Assembly (NCBI GenBank): GCA_031550975.1
Contig: JAVBOC010000004.1
Location: 62,001 to 126,000, forward strand
Length of the DNA stretch: 64,000 bases
Reading direction: 5' to 3'
DNA from: UBA947 sp031550975
GTDB taxonomy: Bacteria; Cyanobacteriota; Vampirovibrionia; Gastranaerophilales; Gastranaerophilaceae
Made by a program: the position numbers and the translations under genes. Below, one piece after another: positions 25,856 through 34,424 of this stretch. The notes under the pieces were generated by a model, which had not been told where the DNA came from, did no database searches, and saw only the letters and a program-made list of their open reading frames with translations. Numbering within the stretch: the stretch's first letter is position 1; every line of letters starts with the position of its first letter.

Positions 25856-26170
25856 TTAATCGTCTTCTTCTTCAGAATTCATCTCTGCGTTATTTTTTTC
25901 GTCATTTGATTGTTTTTCCAGTTCTTTTGGTGAATCTGCCCGGCGTTTGTTCATATAATTCATTTTTTGCCAGGAGTCTGAATCTGTCTTAATCCAGGTA
26001 TTTCCTGTTCGTTTGTCCAGAATAATCATAACCCCGTCTTCAGCTTTTATTTTGTATCTGACAGCCTCCGTCCGTTTGCAATACCCAAAAAGGAAAAAAG
26101 CTCCTAAAAGCCAAATCGTCAATACAATTGAGATTAAAACAGCCCACTTAAATTTATCCTTGTCCTTCAT
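25856..26170 (-). CDS. Small single-span membrane protein
   Basis: A 104-residue protein of unknown role. MKDKDKFKWAVLISIVLTIWLLGAFFLFGY gives one membrane helix near the N-terminus. A soluble part contains AEDGVMIILDKRTGNTWIKT, which resembles a short beta-strand domain seen in small cyanobacterial membrane proteins, and an acidic tail follows. The start at 26170 is chosen for the GGAGG upstream. It is on the same strand as, and downstream of, the SPOR gene. Confidence 0.7.
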   Translation of the reverse strand: MKDKDKFKWAVLISIVLTIWLLGAFFLFGYCKRTEAVRYKIKAEDGVMIILDKRTGNTWIKTDSDSWQKMNYMNKRRADSPKELEKQSNDEKNNAEMNSEEEDD

Positions 26171-26275
26171 GTTGCCTCCTTTTTTATAACACTCGGATAT
26201 AAGCATACTAAATTAACCGGTTAATATACAATTATCCGGTTGGCTACTTTTTGGAGTTTGCCTTAAAATTTACCC

Positions 26276-26947
26276 CTATTCAGAAATTATTCTTGCAGGG
26301 AAACCGTTGCGTTTAAGTTCGTTAGCAAGCCCTTGGGCTTTTTCTTGTGAAGTAAATGAACCCGCTTGGATTGTGTAAATTCCGCCGATATTTTTGATAA
26401 ACGGCTGAACATTTAAGCCTGATTCTGCGACAATATTACGCGCGGCTTGCGCTTGCTGCTCGGTTGAATATGAACCTATTATAACTTTTGCAACTTGCCC
26501 GGTTTGCGGGGTTGTGGTTTGTTTTGGCAATTCCGGTTTATCCGCAGGTTTGTCTGTTACTGTTTTTCCTTCAGTATCAAGTCTTTGAGTATCTTTCTCC
26601 TCATCAGGAGTCTCTGTTTCTTTTTTAGCTTTTTTAAGGCTTGTTGGAACTATGACTCTTTCTTCAAGTTCCGGTGAAAACATGTCCTCAACAGCGCCCG
26701 GAGTCAGGCCGTTTTCTTCATCCTGGATAGCTCCCAAACTCTCATTTACGGTCCCTTTTTCGGTGTCGTTACCGATGCTTATATCAACATCCGGCGTAAA
26801 TTGTTTTGCGACCGCCAAAAACACCAAAAGCATTATTACAAAAGCTGAAATAAACATCATCAAACTGCCGTTAGATTTTTTTTCAGTCGTGTTTTTGTAT
26901 TGTTTGTAAGTTATGTGAGAATTCTGTCTTTGCTCTCTTGATTCCAT
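26276..26947 (-). CDS. SPOR-domain membrane protein
   Basis: Bitopic envelope protein of 223 residues: a cytoplasmic N-terminus, one membrane helix (about residues 29-46), a long Glu/Thr/Pro linker, and a C-terminal SPOR domain (about 150-223) with two related halves, VIIGSYSTEQQAQAARNIVAES and IQAGSFTSQEKAQGLANELKRNGF. SPOR domains bind denuded glycan strands at division septa, so a role in cell division or the envelope is likely. It sits 2 bp downstream of the DUF366 gene. Confidence 0.88.
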   Translation of the reverse strand: MESREQRQNSHITYKQYKNTTEKKSNGSLMMFISAFVIMLLVFLAVAKQFTPDVDISIGNDTEKGTVNESLGAIQDEENGLTPGAVEDMFSPELEERVIVPTSLKKAKKETETPDEEKDTQRLDTEGKTVTDKPADKPELPKQTTTPQTGQVAKVIIGSYSTEQQAQAARNIVAESGLNVQPFIKNIGGIYTIQAGSFTSQEKAQGLANELKRNGFPARIISE

Positions 26948-26949
26948 CT

Positions 26950-27501
26950 TTAAAGCCCCCTGACCTTTGTTGATGCCATAATTATATCATAAATCTCCGC
27001 AGCGTAATTGTCCATAACTTCTTTTGCAAAAACTTCAATATCATTTATCCCGTTTTCGCCCAGTCCTGATGCCTCCACCGGCGCACCTGTCGGGTCAATA
27101 TTAACTCCCGTGTGGATTAGGACTGAATTAACGGATTTTGCTGCGATTGATACGGTTAATTTTTTATCGTTGATAAAAAGGTCATCTCCGTTGCGGCGAG
27201 CAATTATCCCGCGACGCTCAAGCGCTTCTTTGATTGTCGAAATGAGTAATCTCTGGCGCAAAACACCCTCAACTAAACCTATATTAAACTGTTCGCTGAT
27301 AAAATGCAGCATGGATTTTGAATAAATCGGTTCGTTGTTAATAACGTCTTCAATGTCGACCATTTCGGTCAATTTGACTTCGCATTCGCCGACAAAGCCG
27401 ATAATCGCATCCCCCTGAATCTTAAAATTCTTGTAAATCCAGTGCGGCGCAAGCTGTCTGCCGTCGTATTTTAATTCTTCTTTGATAAAATTAGTTTTCA
27501 A
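26950..27501 (-). CDS. DUF366 family protein
   Basis: A 183-residue protein that fits DUF366: KYDGRQLAPHWIYKNFKIQGDAIIGFVGECEV, then MVDIEDVINNEPIYSKSMLHFISEQF near residues 45-70. No reaction is established. It overlaps queC by 11 bp on the same strand, so a link to the queuosine/7-deazaguanine pathway or simple co-regulation is possible. Confidence 0.82.
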   Translation of the reverse strand: MKTNFIKEELKYDGRQLAPHWIYKNFKIQGDAIIGFVGECEVKLTEMVDIEDVINNEPIYSKSMLHFISEQFNIGLVEGVLRQRLLISTIKEALERRGIIARRNGDDLFINDKKLTVSIAAKSVNSVLIHTGVNIDPTGAPVEASGLGENGINDIEVFAKEVMDNYAAEIYDIIMASTKVRGL

Positions 27502-28156
27502 AAAGTCCCTCGATTTTGTGATTGTTCCGCTCTAGCGCACTTTTTAGTCTGATACAAGATTCGCAAACCCCGCAATGTCTTTGCCCACCGCGATAGCAGC
27601 TGTAAGCCAGTTCTAACGGTATTTGTTTTTCGATTGCAATTTTAACTATATCATCTTTGGAAAAATTGAGCAACGGTGCGACAACTTTTGGCTTTTTTAA
27701 GGTGGAAAGTTCAAACTCTGCGTTAATTTTTTCCACAAAATCCGCTGAATTATCAGAGAAAGTTTTGGCTTCGTCAGCGTTCGCCCCAAAGATTATTGTT
27801 GAGTAACCTTCAGTGTCTTGTCCATCATCCGCGTAGCTCGCAGCGATATTTAGAAAAAGTCCATTGCGATTCGGCACCCAAACAGCTTTCATGCTGTCTT
27901 CATTTGCTTCCTGAGGCAACTCTGCATCTGATACAAGTGCTGTGTGCGTAATCTCTTTTAGCCAGTCGAGTTTAATAACTTTGTGGTTAATCCCATAATG
28001 CGCACAGATTTTTGCAGACTGTTCAATCTCTTGCTCGGCTGATTTTTGACCATAATCAAAAGTCAGCGCCAAATCAACATTATATTTATCCATCGCCAAA
28101 CCAAGACTCACAAGAGAATCCAAACCGCCGGAAAGCAGAATAATTGCCTTATTCAT
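27491..28156 (-). CDS. queC: 7-cyano-7-deazaguanine synthase
   Basis: Makes preQ0, the queuosine precursor, from carboxydeazaguanine using ATP and ammonia. The start at 28156 gives MNKAIILLSGGLDSLVSLGLA, with the PP-loop SGGLDS at residues 9-14. It also has FDYGQKS, WVPNRNGLFLNIA and GANADEAK. The C-terminal Zn site is formed by Cys residues in SCYRGGQRHCGVCESCIRLK. The length of 221 is normal. Its 3' end overlaps DUF366 and its 5' end overlaps a HEAT-repeat gene by 8 bp, giving a tight three-gene unit. Confidence 0.95.
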   Translation of the reverse strand: MNKAIILLSGGLDSLVSLGLAMDKYNVDLALTFDYGQKSAEQEIEQSAKICAHYGINHKVIKLDWLKEITHTALVSDAELPQEANEDSMKAVWVPNRNGLFLNIAASYADDGQDTEGYSTIIFGANADEAKTFSDNSADFVEKINAEFELSTLKKPKVVAPLLNFSKDDIVKIAIEKQIPLELAYSCYRGGQRHCGVCESCIRLKSALERNNHKIEGLFEN

Positions 28157-29111
28157 CTTTCTCTCTTTTCCGGATCTCAGAATACTCAGCGTCTTCGTAT
28201 TCCTCAATCATCGAGACCGCTTCCATTTTGAGAAAATCAGAATAATCCATACTCTCAATAACTTCGTCTAAAATTTCGCGGCCGATTATGTTGTAGCAGG
28301 CAACGAGTGCGTTTTGCTTAACCTCGTCGTTTTCATCTTTTAAACATTCTCTTATAACACCGTAAGCGCGCGGGTTATCGCTCTCCATAAGCGCTTCGAT
28401 TGCGTTTATCCGAACCTGCGCTGACTCGTCAAGCAGGGAATTTTTCAGTGCTCTAAAAACTCTTTTGTCATCATCAAGCCGCATTTTACCAAGTGCCTCA
28501 ATAATACGCTCTTTCAAGAAGGTAAATTTGCCCCAAATCCCTTTTTGACTCTCTAAAATACTCAAGAGCGGATCAACTGCGCGCGCATCCCCGAGCATCC
28601 CCAAAGCAGACGCGGCTGATTCACGTAAATAAACCGATTTTTCTTCCTCGTCTTTAACAAGTTCAATCAACGGCGCAACAGCATATTTGTCGCCGATTCT
28701 ACCAAGCGCATCAGCGCATGCCAGACGAACTTTATAGTGTTCCCCTTTGTTGTTCAAGCAATACAAAAGCGGGGTTACAGACGAGTGGTCTTTTAGATTC
28801 GCGATGGCTTTTGCGGCCATTGAGCGCACGTTAATAAACTTTTCTTTTTCATCTTCTTCAGGCTTCATAAGTAAAATATCCAAAAGGGGGCTAAGGCTTG
28901 ATTTATTACGGATTTTGTCAGAAAAACGGATTAAATACATCAACAGTTCGGGGTCTTGGGTTTTAGTGAGGGAATAATTGTAAATTTTAACCAACTCTTT
29001 ATCGCTGTAATCTTTTTCAAGCGCAGTGATTCTTTGAATTATAGAATCGACATCGGAACCATCAAACAGGCCACAGCTTGCAGCAATATTTTCTAATTGG
29101 TTTTCTTCCAT
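28149..29111 (-). CDS. HEAT-repeat protein
   Basis: Solenoid protein of 320 residues with about seven HEAT/PBS-lyase-type repeats (for example VRLACADALGRIGDKYAVAPLIELV and LRESAASALGMLGDARAVDPLLSIL). No catalytic motif is visible. It is the first gene of a coupled unit with queC and DUF366. An AGGGGT lies upstream of the ATG. It resembles the 12266-13120 protein in repeat style but is more divergent; the partner is unknown. Confidence 0.83.
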   Translation of the reverse strand: MEENQLENIAASCGLFDGSDVDSIIQRITALEKDYSDKELVKIYNYSLTKTQDPELLMYLIRFSDKIRNKSSLSPLLDILLMKPEEDEKEKFINVRSMAAKAIANLKDHSSVTPLLYCLNNKGEHYKVRLACADALGRIGDKYAVAPLIELVKDEEEKSVYLRESAASALGMLGDARAVDPLLSILESQKGIWGKFTFLKERIIEALGKMRLDDDKRVFRALKNSLLDESAQVRINAIEALMESDNPRAYGVIRECLKDENDEVKQNALVACYNIIGREILDEVIESMDYSDFLKMEAVSMIEEYEDAEYSEIRKREKDE

Positions 29112-29204
29112 TTAATATACCCCTACGCGTAATATATAACAAAGATATTCGGTTTTCAAGTGCAAGCGAACACAGGCAAGCAAAATGATTTTGATTTTTG
29201 TTAG

Positions 29205-29213
29205 TGCTAAAAT
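29205..29213 (+). promoter_or_regulatory. Extended -10 box of the purS operon, leaderless
   Basis: TGC followed by TAAAAT ends 6 bases before the purS ATG at 29220. An AAGGA abuts the ATG too closely to act as a Shine-Dalgarno. Confidence 0.62.
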
Positions 29214-29219
29214 TAAGGA

Positions 29220-29474
29220 ATGAAAAGATTTAATGCAACAGTAAAAGTCAATTTGAAGCAAGGGGTAAAAGACGTTAGAGCACTCACCCTAAAGCAAGCT
29301 GTTGGCCAGATTGTTGATTTAGAAAACTTTGATTGCAGGGTCGGAAGCATCTACGATTTGAGTTTTGAAGCGCAAGATGAAGACCGAGCACGCGAAATTG
29401 TTGATACAATCGCGCAAGAAATCCTTGCTAACAGCGTCATTGAAACCTACGAGGCAACATGGCAAGACGAGTGA
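29220..29474 (+). CDS. purS: Phosphoribosylformylglycinamidine synthase subunit PurS
   Basis: Small dimeric subunit that links PurQ and PurL in the FGAM synthase complex of purine synthesis. The 84 residues fit the family: FNATVKVNLKQGVKDVRALTLKQAVGQ, a Val/Gly-rich strand, then AREIVDTIAQEILANSVIETYEATW. It is followed by purQ and purL, the normal order. Confidence 0.92.
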   Translation: MKRFNATVKVNLKQGVKDVRALTLKQAVGQIVDLENFDCRVGSIYDLSFEAQDEDRAREIVDTIAQEILANSVIETYEATWQDE

Positions 29475-29535
29475 GTCAAATATGGGAACTTGTTACAGTA
29501 TTTGCGAGCGAGCGCGCCAAAAGACCGGAGGTCTT

Positions 29536-30156
29536 ATGACAATAAAAGCGGGCATAATTGTTTTCCCCGGCACAAACTGCGAACGCGACACCGCACGCGC
29601 CTGCGAATTTTTCGACTGGGAAGTAGCTTTTATAAACCATGACGAAGAAATCAGGGGTGATTATGACATAATTTTTCTGCCCGGCGGGTTTTCCTACGGC
29701 GACCATATCTCATCAGGTCGAATCGCAAAACTTTCGCGCGCAGTAAAATCCTTACCCGTCGGCAAATCCTTGATTGTCGGGATTTGCAACGGATTTCAAA
29801 TCCTTTGCGAAGCAGGTTTACTGCCCGGCGCGCTAACCGACAACGAAGGAATTCATTTTATTTCAAAAGTCACACCATTGAAATTTGGGGGGCAAACCAT
29901 AAATTTGCCGATTGCACACCACCAGGGAAATTACGTTTTAGGGACTAGGGACAAGGGATTAGAGACTAGCAGAGATGTTGTTTCGTTTTTAAAATATTCG
30001 GAAAATGTTAACGGTTCGGACGACGGAATCGCAGGAATTATTGACCATGAAAACAGAATTATCGGACTGATGCCGCACCCGGAACGCGCTGTACACGAGG
30101 AATTGGGGCTAACAGACGGGAGGAAGATTTTTGAATTTTTTGCAACACTTATTTAG
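29536..30156 (+). CDS. purQ: Phosphoribosylformylglycinamidine synthase subunit PurQ
   Basis: Class I glutamine amidotransferase that feeds ammonia to PurL. The start at 29536 (MTIKAGIIVFPGTNCERD) is preferred to the longer frame because it has GGAGG upstream and the family N-terminus. The catalytic triad is visible: Cys in VGICNGFQ near residue 85, and His and Glu in MPHPERA near 184. At NLPIAHHQGNY, a further GTRDKGLETSRD follows that is translated from a heptamer array (29938-29970) and is not expected in PurQ. The frame is intact. Confidence 0.94.
   Translation: MTIKAGIIVFPGTNCERDTARACEFFDWEVAFINHDEEIRGDYDIIFLPGGFSYGDHISSGRIAKLSRAVKSLPVGKSLIVGICNGFQILCEAGLLPGALTDNEGIHFISKVTPLKFGGQTINLPIAHHQGNYVLGTRDKGLETSRDVVSFLKYSENVNGSDDGIAGIIDHENRIIGLMPHPERAVHEELGLTDGRKIFEFFATLI
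29938..29970. repeat. Heptamer array inside purQ
   Basis: About four TAGGGAC-type units (TAGGGAC, TAGGGAC, AAGGGAT, TAGAGAC) in frame, encoding GTRDKGLETS. Confidence 0.88.
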
Positions 30157-30864
30157 CGCCACACACAGCGAGCACTGCGGATATTTGCATTCGCACGAAC
30201 TGTTAAAACTCCTCCCGCGTGAAGGTGCTATCTTTGCAAGCGAAAACGCAGGCGGATTTAAAATCGGTGACCACGCGATTTTGTTCAAGATGGAATCCCA
30301 CAACCACCCATGTGCTGTCGAACCTTTTAACGGTGCTGCAACAGGCATCGGCGGGATTGTGCGCGATGTTCTAGCGATGAACGCACGCCCGATTGCACTT
30401 TGTAATTCTCTTAAATTTGGCGATGACACGCGCATTATTGAAGGGGTTGTAGAAGGGATTTCAAACTACGGCAACTCAATCGGGGTACCGAATATTTCGA
30501 CCGAAGTGCTTTACCACCCGTGTTTTACCCAAAACCCACTGGTTAACGTAACTTGCATCGGAATCGCAAAATATGATGAAATCTTAACTTCAGATAAAGC
30601 TTTAGCCGGGCAAAAGCTAATCTTAGCGGGTTCACACACAATGAAAGACGGTTTGCACGGAGCGAGTTTTGCCTCAAAAGAACTCGAAAACAACAAAGAA
30701 GACAAGCTCTCAATCCAAATCGCCAACCCGTTTATGAAGAAAAAATTAATCGAAGCCTGTTTAGAGATTTTCTCAAAAAAACTCGTTGCATCCTGCCAGG
30801 ATTGCGGCGCAGCAGGGATTTTATCATCCACCTCAGAGGTTGCATATAAAAGCGGATTGCGATC

Positions 30865-30916
30865 TGAGGCTGGAAGGGCGGCTTCGCCGACCTGTAACGC
30901 CGTTACAAGCGAGCAA
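30865..30916. repeat. GGCTGGAAGGGCGGC element inside purL
   Basis: An in-frame copy of the element found between genes at 25706-25767 and 63482-63540. It encodes EAGRAASPTCNAVTSEQ within purL. Confidence 0.9.
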
Positions 30917-31601
30917 CCAAGCAGCGGTGTTGGGGTTGAAATCGATTTGGACAAAATCCACATCGGAGATAAATCCATAAAAGATTTTGAAATTATGCTC
31001 TCTGAGACCCAGGAACGGATGCTGTTTGTAGCTGATGAGAGTCAAATCGCACCTATCGGCAAAATTCTTGAACGTCACGCGATTCCGTACTCAGTCATCG
31101 GTGAAGTTATAGAAGAAAAAAATTACATTGTTAGAAATAAATATGAAGAATTGGCAAATATTCCGGTTAAAACTCTTGTAACACCGCCTGAAGTAAATAT
31201 TAATTTTAGCAAAGACGGTCAATCAATTAAAGAAAAGCCTGAAAGGTTCGACTCCCCTTACCTCCACCAAAGGTACGACCACACTGTCGGGGCGCGGACG
31301 CAGTTTTCGCCGGATGATGACCCGCAGTTTAACGCGTTGTGGATTTGGGAAGAAAACTGTTCGCTCGGGGTTTATACCTTTTCAACCACAGTGGAAACCA
31401 CTTATGACGGGCTTCTTGCCGCCGCGAATTTCTTGAGAGAAAAAGGTTACGAGCCAAAAGGGATAACAAATTGTTTGAATTTCACCAACCCTGAAATCCC
31501 GCCGACTATGCATGAATTCCGCGAAACAATCCTGCAAATAAAACGCGCTTGTGAAGAACTCAAAATCCCTGTTTGCTCAGGTAATGTATCTTTTTATAAT
31601 G

Positions 31602-31712
31602 GCGCAAGCGAGCAGAGAATGGAGTGTCTGCCGACTCAATCGGCTGTCTGCAGGACATGCGAGGCAGACACGGATATTCGCTTCACGCGAGCGCAGCAAG
31701 ACAGAATTGAAT
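31602..31712. repeat. Palindrome-rich insertion near the purL 3' end
   Basis: About 110 bp with GTGTCTGCC at 31624-31632 inverted to GGCAGACAC at 31663-31671, flanked by GCAAGCGAGCAGA and GCGAGCGCAGCAAGACAG. These flanks resemble parts of the other dispersed elements. It encodes residues absent from PurL proteins. Confidence 0.7.
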
Positions 31713-31761
31713 CTAAAATAATCAACACGCCAACATTTACCATGCTTGGGGTTAAATCTAT

Positions 31762-32535
31762 CTAGACAGTTTGGGTTGTTGCCATAGCAACTTTTGTTGC
31801 CTTCTTTTTCGCAAGATGTCTGTCACCAAGGACATTCGCAATCGGAGTAATTGTTACGGGAACGATATATCTAAAGATTGACGCGAAGATGATTGTTGAT
31901 TTCAATACGCCCATACCACCAATTTTTGCTTTTAGAAGTTTGCCAGCTTTAGCTTCGATTTTACCCTCTTTTATTGTTGTATTAATGTATTCTGAAATAT
32001 CGAATTTAGGGTTTAATGATTTTTCTTTAGCGGTGTCGAATAAATTTTTGTCGTTTAGTTGGATTGCAGCAAATCTGTTTGTAACTGCATTCCACTTCTT
32101 GGCAAGAGCTTTTTCAGCGGAATAAGAAAGTATCAACGACACTAAAGATGTAAGACCTTGGTTAATTGCAAGTGTTTTTTTACGGTCTTTATCCAAGTTA
32201 TGATTACGTAAAGTTGTTGTCATGTAAACACCGCTTGTGATAATAGAACCTACTGCCAACGAATGTGTTAGAAGGTTTTTACTGTCCTGAAATTTAGTCG
32301 CAGCTTTTTGAATTAATCTATTGTTTATTAATATAGGCGTAAACCATTTCGCGATTTTTTCAGCCGCCACATCAGACATTTTGCCGAACCAGGCAAAAAC
32401 TTTTGAACCATCTTTTGAGCCAAAACTTTGAGGTTTGGAATTATTTGAATACACAAAATTATTACGCTGACTATTGTCATTAAACCGGTCATTATAAGGA
32501 TTATTATATTTCATGGTCTGGAGAGTTATTTTCAT
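31762..32535 (-). CDS. Hypothetical membrane protein
   Basis: A 257-residue protein of unknown function. A polar Asn-rich N-terminus ends in PQSFGSKDGS. The rest has several moderately hydrophobic helices (HSLAVGSIITSGVYMTT, GLTSLVSLILSYSAEKAL, STIIFASIFRYIVPVTITPIANVLG). AGGAGG precedes the ATG. The adjacent upstream gene has the same layout (N-terminal SFG motif, then hydrophobic helices ending in a proline-rich membrane segment), so the pair may be distant paralogues. The 3' end meets truncated purL within 4 bp. Confidence 0.65.
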   Translation of the reverse strand: MKITLQTMKYNNPYNDRFNDNSQRNNFVYSNNSKPQSFGSKDGSKVFAWFGKMSDVAAEKIAKWFTPILINNRLIQKAATKFQDSKNLLTHSLAVGSIITSGVYMTTTLRNHNLDKDRKKTLAINQGLTSLVSLILSYSAEKALAKKWNAVTNRFAAIQLNDKNLFDTAKEKSLNPKFDISEYINTTIKEGKIEAKAGKLLKAKIGGMGVLKSTIIFASIFRYIVPVTITPIANVLGDRHLAKKKATKVAMATTQTV

Positions 32536-33362
32536 TTTTTCTGCCCTCCTGACTGTATTGTCGATTGCACCTCTGGTTTAGCTTTCTTCTTTTCAATACC
32601 AAATACATATTTCAAAATCGGCGGAATAAGCATAATTGTTAAAGCTGCTCTAGGAACCGCGATAAACCATTCCGGCATATTTTTAACGATTGTATAAAGC
32701 GCCTTGCGTGTTTCTTTGCTCAAACCCTTTAGTGATGTAGCACCGTAATCTGCTAACGTTTGTTGAGGTTTGCCTGTTTCTTTTGCTTTTTTAATCAATT
32801 CTTCCGGCGATAACTTTTCATTTTCCAATGCTGCTTGAATTCTTTTTAATCCTTGGTCAAGAGGAGTAGTTAAAACAACAGAAGCTACAAACCCCATCAC
32901 ACCTGAAGATATTGAATGGCATGATGCGTAAATTTTATCTGTTTTGTCGTTTTTACTACCTTTTCTGTCAGGCAAACTAATTAGGGTAACAGGCCTTAGG
33001 ATACTTGCAAAAATTAATGACATTCCTGCACTTGCCGCGATTTGGTGCTCCTGCATCTCTTTTAACGCTTTGTTAAACCAATTTGATCTTCCGATTTTTC
33101 CGAACAACCCCTTTGCAAACGGTTCTCCACCGCCCCCAAAACTTAAAGCGGCAGTCTCACTTTTTCTCGTAAAACTGCCGCTTTTAATCGCTATATTCTC
33201 TTGTTTCTCTCCACACACACCAGCGCTCTTTTTCTTCGTTGGGACTTGCGCACTCGTGCCAGTTTCGTCGCTCAGCACATAACCCTTGCTTGCCCCCTCG
33301 TAATCGCGCACCGAGCCCTTAGTTAATAGGGCGTTATAGGAATGTATGGATTTAATATTCAT
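32532..33362 (-). CDS. Hypothetical membrane protein, partner of the next gene
   Basis: A 276-residue protein of unknown function, overlapping the following gene by 4 bp. It has a polar N-terminus with AALSFGGGGEP, then hydrophobic stretches IAASAGMSLIFASILRPVTLISLP, SGVMGFVASVVLTTPLD and IAVPRAALTIMLIPPILKYVFG, and a Lys/Gln tail. The GTG at 33365 directly before the ATG is an alternative start, with GGTGAG upstream of both. A role in the envelope is inferred from hydrophobicity only. Confidence 0.65.
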   Translation of the reverse strand: MNIKSIHSYNALLTKGSVRDYEGASKGYVLSDETGTSAQVPTKKKSAGVCGEKQENIAIKSGSFTRKSETAALSFGGGGEPFAKGLFGKIGRSNWFNKALKEMQEHQIAASAGMSLIFASILRPVTLISLPDRKGSKNDKTDKIYASCHSISSGVMGFVASVVLTTPLDQGLKRIQAALENEKLSPEELIKKAKETGKPQQTLADYGATSLKGLSKETRKALYTIVKNMPEWFIAVPRAALTIMLIPPILKYVFGIEKKKAKPEVQSTIQSGGQKK

Positions 33363-33387
33363 CACTCACCAAGTTGTGCTATCTATC

Positions 33388-33479
33388 TGTCTTGGATTAT
33401 TCGCTAGTTCGGGAAAGCGTGGTTTCCCTCACTTGGGCGAGTTTCGGACTTTGTCCTTCACTCTTGCGAAAATCCGCTA
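33388..33479. repeat. TGTCTTGGATT dispersed element
   Basis: A 92-bp element matching, in reverse orientation, 63399-63483. Shared parts are TGTCTTGGATTRTTCGC, AAGCGTGGTTT and TCTTGCGAAAATCCGCT. It fills the space upstream of the hypothetical membrane genes. Confidence 0.85.
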
Positions 33480-33593
33480 CACTATCATTAAAACTCATCA
33501 AAAATATTTTTGTTGGTTTTTTACAAAAAATTTACAATTGCTTAACAATTAGTGTCAAAGAGACACTAAAATATATATTCTTTATAAGAAAGA

Positions 33594-34424
33594 CTATATA
33601 TCAAGCGCTAAGTCTAATGTGCCGGCCTTTGCTACGATTGCGCTTGAGGAGATTATGTCCACTCCGCAAGCAGCTATTGCCTGGATATTTTCTAAATGAA
33701 CATTGCCGCTTGCTTCAACGATTGCAGCACCGTTAATACGTCCGCATGCCTCTTTCATTTGTACAAGATTCATATTATCAAGCATAATTATATCGGCTTT
33801 ACACATTAATGCCTCGTCAACTTGAGCCAGGTTATCGCATTCGACTTCAATTTTATGAGTAAACGAGATTTTTTCGCGCAATTTATTGACCGCATTGGTA
33901 ATCGAACCCGCTAATTGGATATGATTGTCCTTTATCATCGCACAATCAGAAAGGTTAAATCTGTGAAGCATGCCGCCGCCGACTTTTACGGAATACTTTT
34001 CAAACGCGCGGAAATTCGGAGTGTTTTTGCGCGTGTCAGCAATTTTTGCTTTGGAATCCTTTAGTGCATCAGCGCATTTGCGGGTTTCTGTCGCTATCGC
34101 GCTCATACGCTGGATATAATTGAGCGCGAGGCGTTCGCCAATAAGGAGACATTTTGCACAGCCTTCTATATCTGCGATCTTATCACCTTTTTTAATTCTG
34201 TCACCATCTTTAAAGTAAAAATTTATTTTAATATCGCTGCAAAGTAGTTCAAAAACACTTTTAAAAACATCACAACCGCACAAAACACCGTCTTGGCGTG
34301 TGTTTAACTCGGCTTTTAAGATATCGCCGTCATTTGCTAAATTTTCTGTTGTAATATCTTCAAACCCGATATCTTCTTTTAACGCTGCTTTTACATGCTC
34401 TTCTATACAAAATTTATTTAACAC
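33594..34424 (-). CDS. nadC: Nicotinate-nucleotide pyrophosphorylase (carboxylating)
   Basis: Quinolinate phosphoribosyltransferase, the step that makes nicotinate mononucleotide in de novo NAD synthesis. The 276 residues are standard. Motifs: ALKEDIGFEDITTENL at the N-terminus, ALNYIQRMSAIATETRK near 100, ADTRKNTPNFRAFEKYSVKVGGG near 130, HRFNLSDCAMIKDNH and VECDNLAQVDEAL. The start is GTG at 34424 with AAGGA upstream, overlapping the nadB stop by 7 bp. Confidence 0.95.
   Translation of the reverse strand: MLNKFCIEEHVKAALKEDIGFEDITTENLANDGDILKAELNTRQDGVLCGCDVFKSVFELLCSDIKINFYFKDGDRIKKGDKIADIEGCAKCLLIGERLALNYIQRMSAIATETRKCADALKDSKAKIADTRKNTPNFRAFEKYSVKVGGGMLHRFNLSDCAMIKDNHIQLAGSITNAVNKLREKISFTHKIEVECDNLAQVDEALMCKADIIMLDNMNLVQMKEACGRINGAAIVEASGNVHLENIQAIAACGVDIISSSAIVAKAGTLDLALDI

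Larger units (their letters stand above)
30131..31765 (+). pseudogene. purL: PurL, truncated at both ends and carrying repeat insertions
   Basis: ATP-dependent FGAM synthase subunit. The open frame (544 residues from a TTG with GGGAGGAAG upstream) has the catalytic SEHCGY, KMESHNHPCAVEPFNGAATGIGGIVRDVLAM, HGASFASKEL, LSETQERM and the second-half YDHTVG, GITNCLNF and SGNVSFYN. Compared with the short PurL form of about 600 residues, about 20 N-terminal residues are missing. The protein stops right after TPTFTMLGVKSI, where about 90 residues (about 200 in the long form) should follow. Two repeat elements are inserted in frame (30865-30916 and about 31602-31712). The last codons overlap the end of an unrelated convergent gene. 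It may be a decaying gene or a shortened enzyme, so the pseudogene label is tentative. Confidence 0.7.

Noticed and set aside
33374..33736. Plus-strand frame upstream of and across the nadC end
   Set aside because: Composed of a dispersed repeat and nadC antisense; no ribosome site and no homology pattern.
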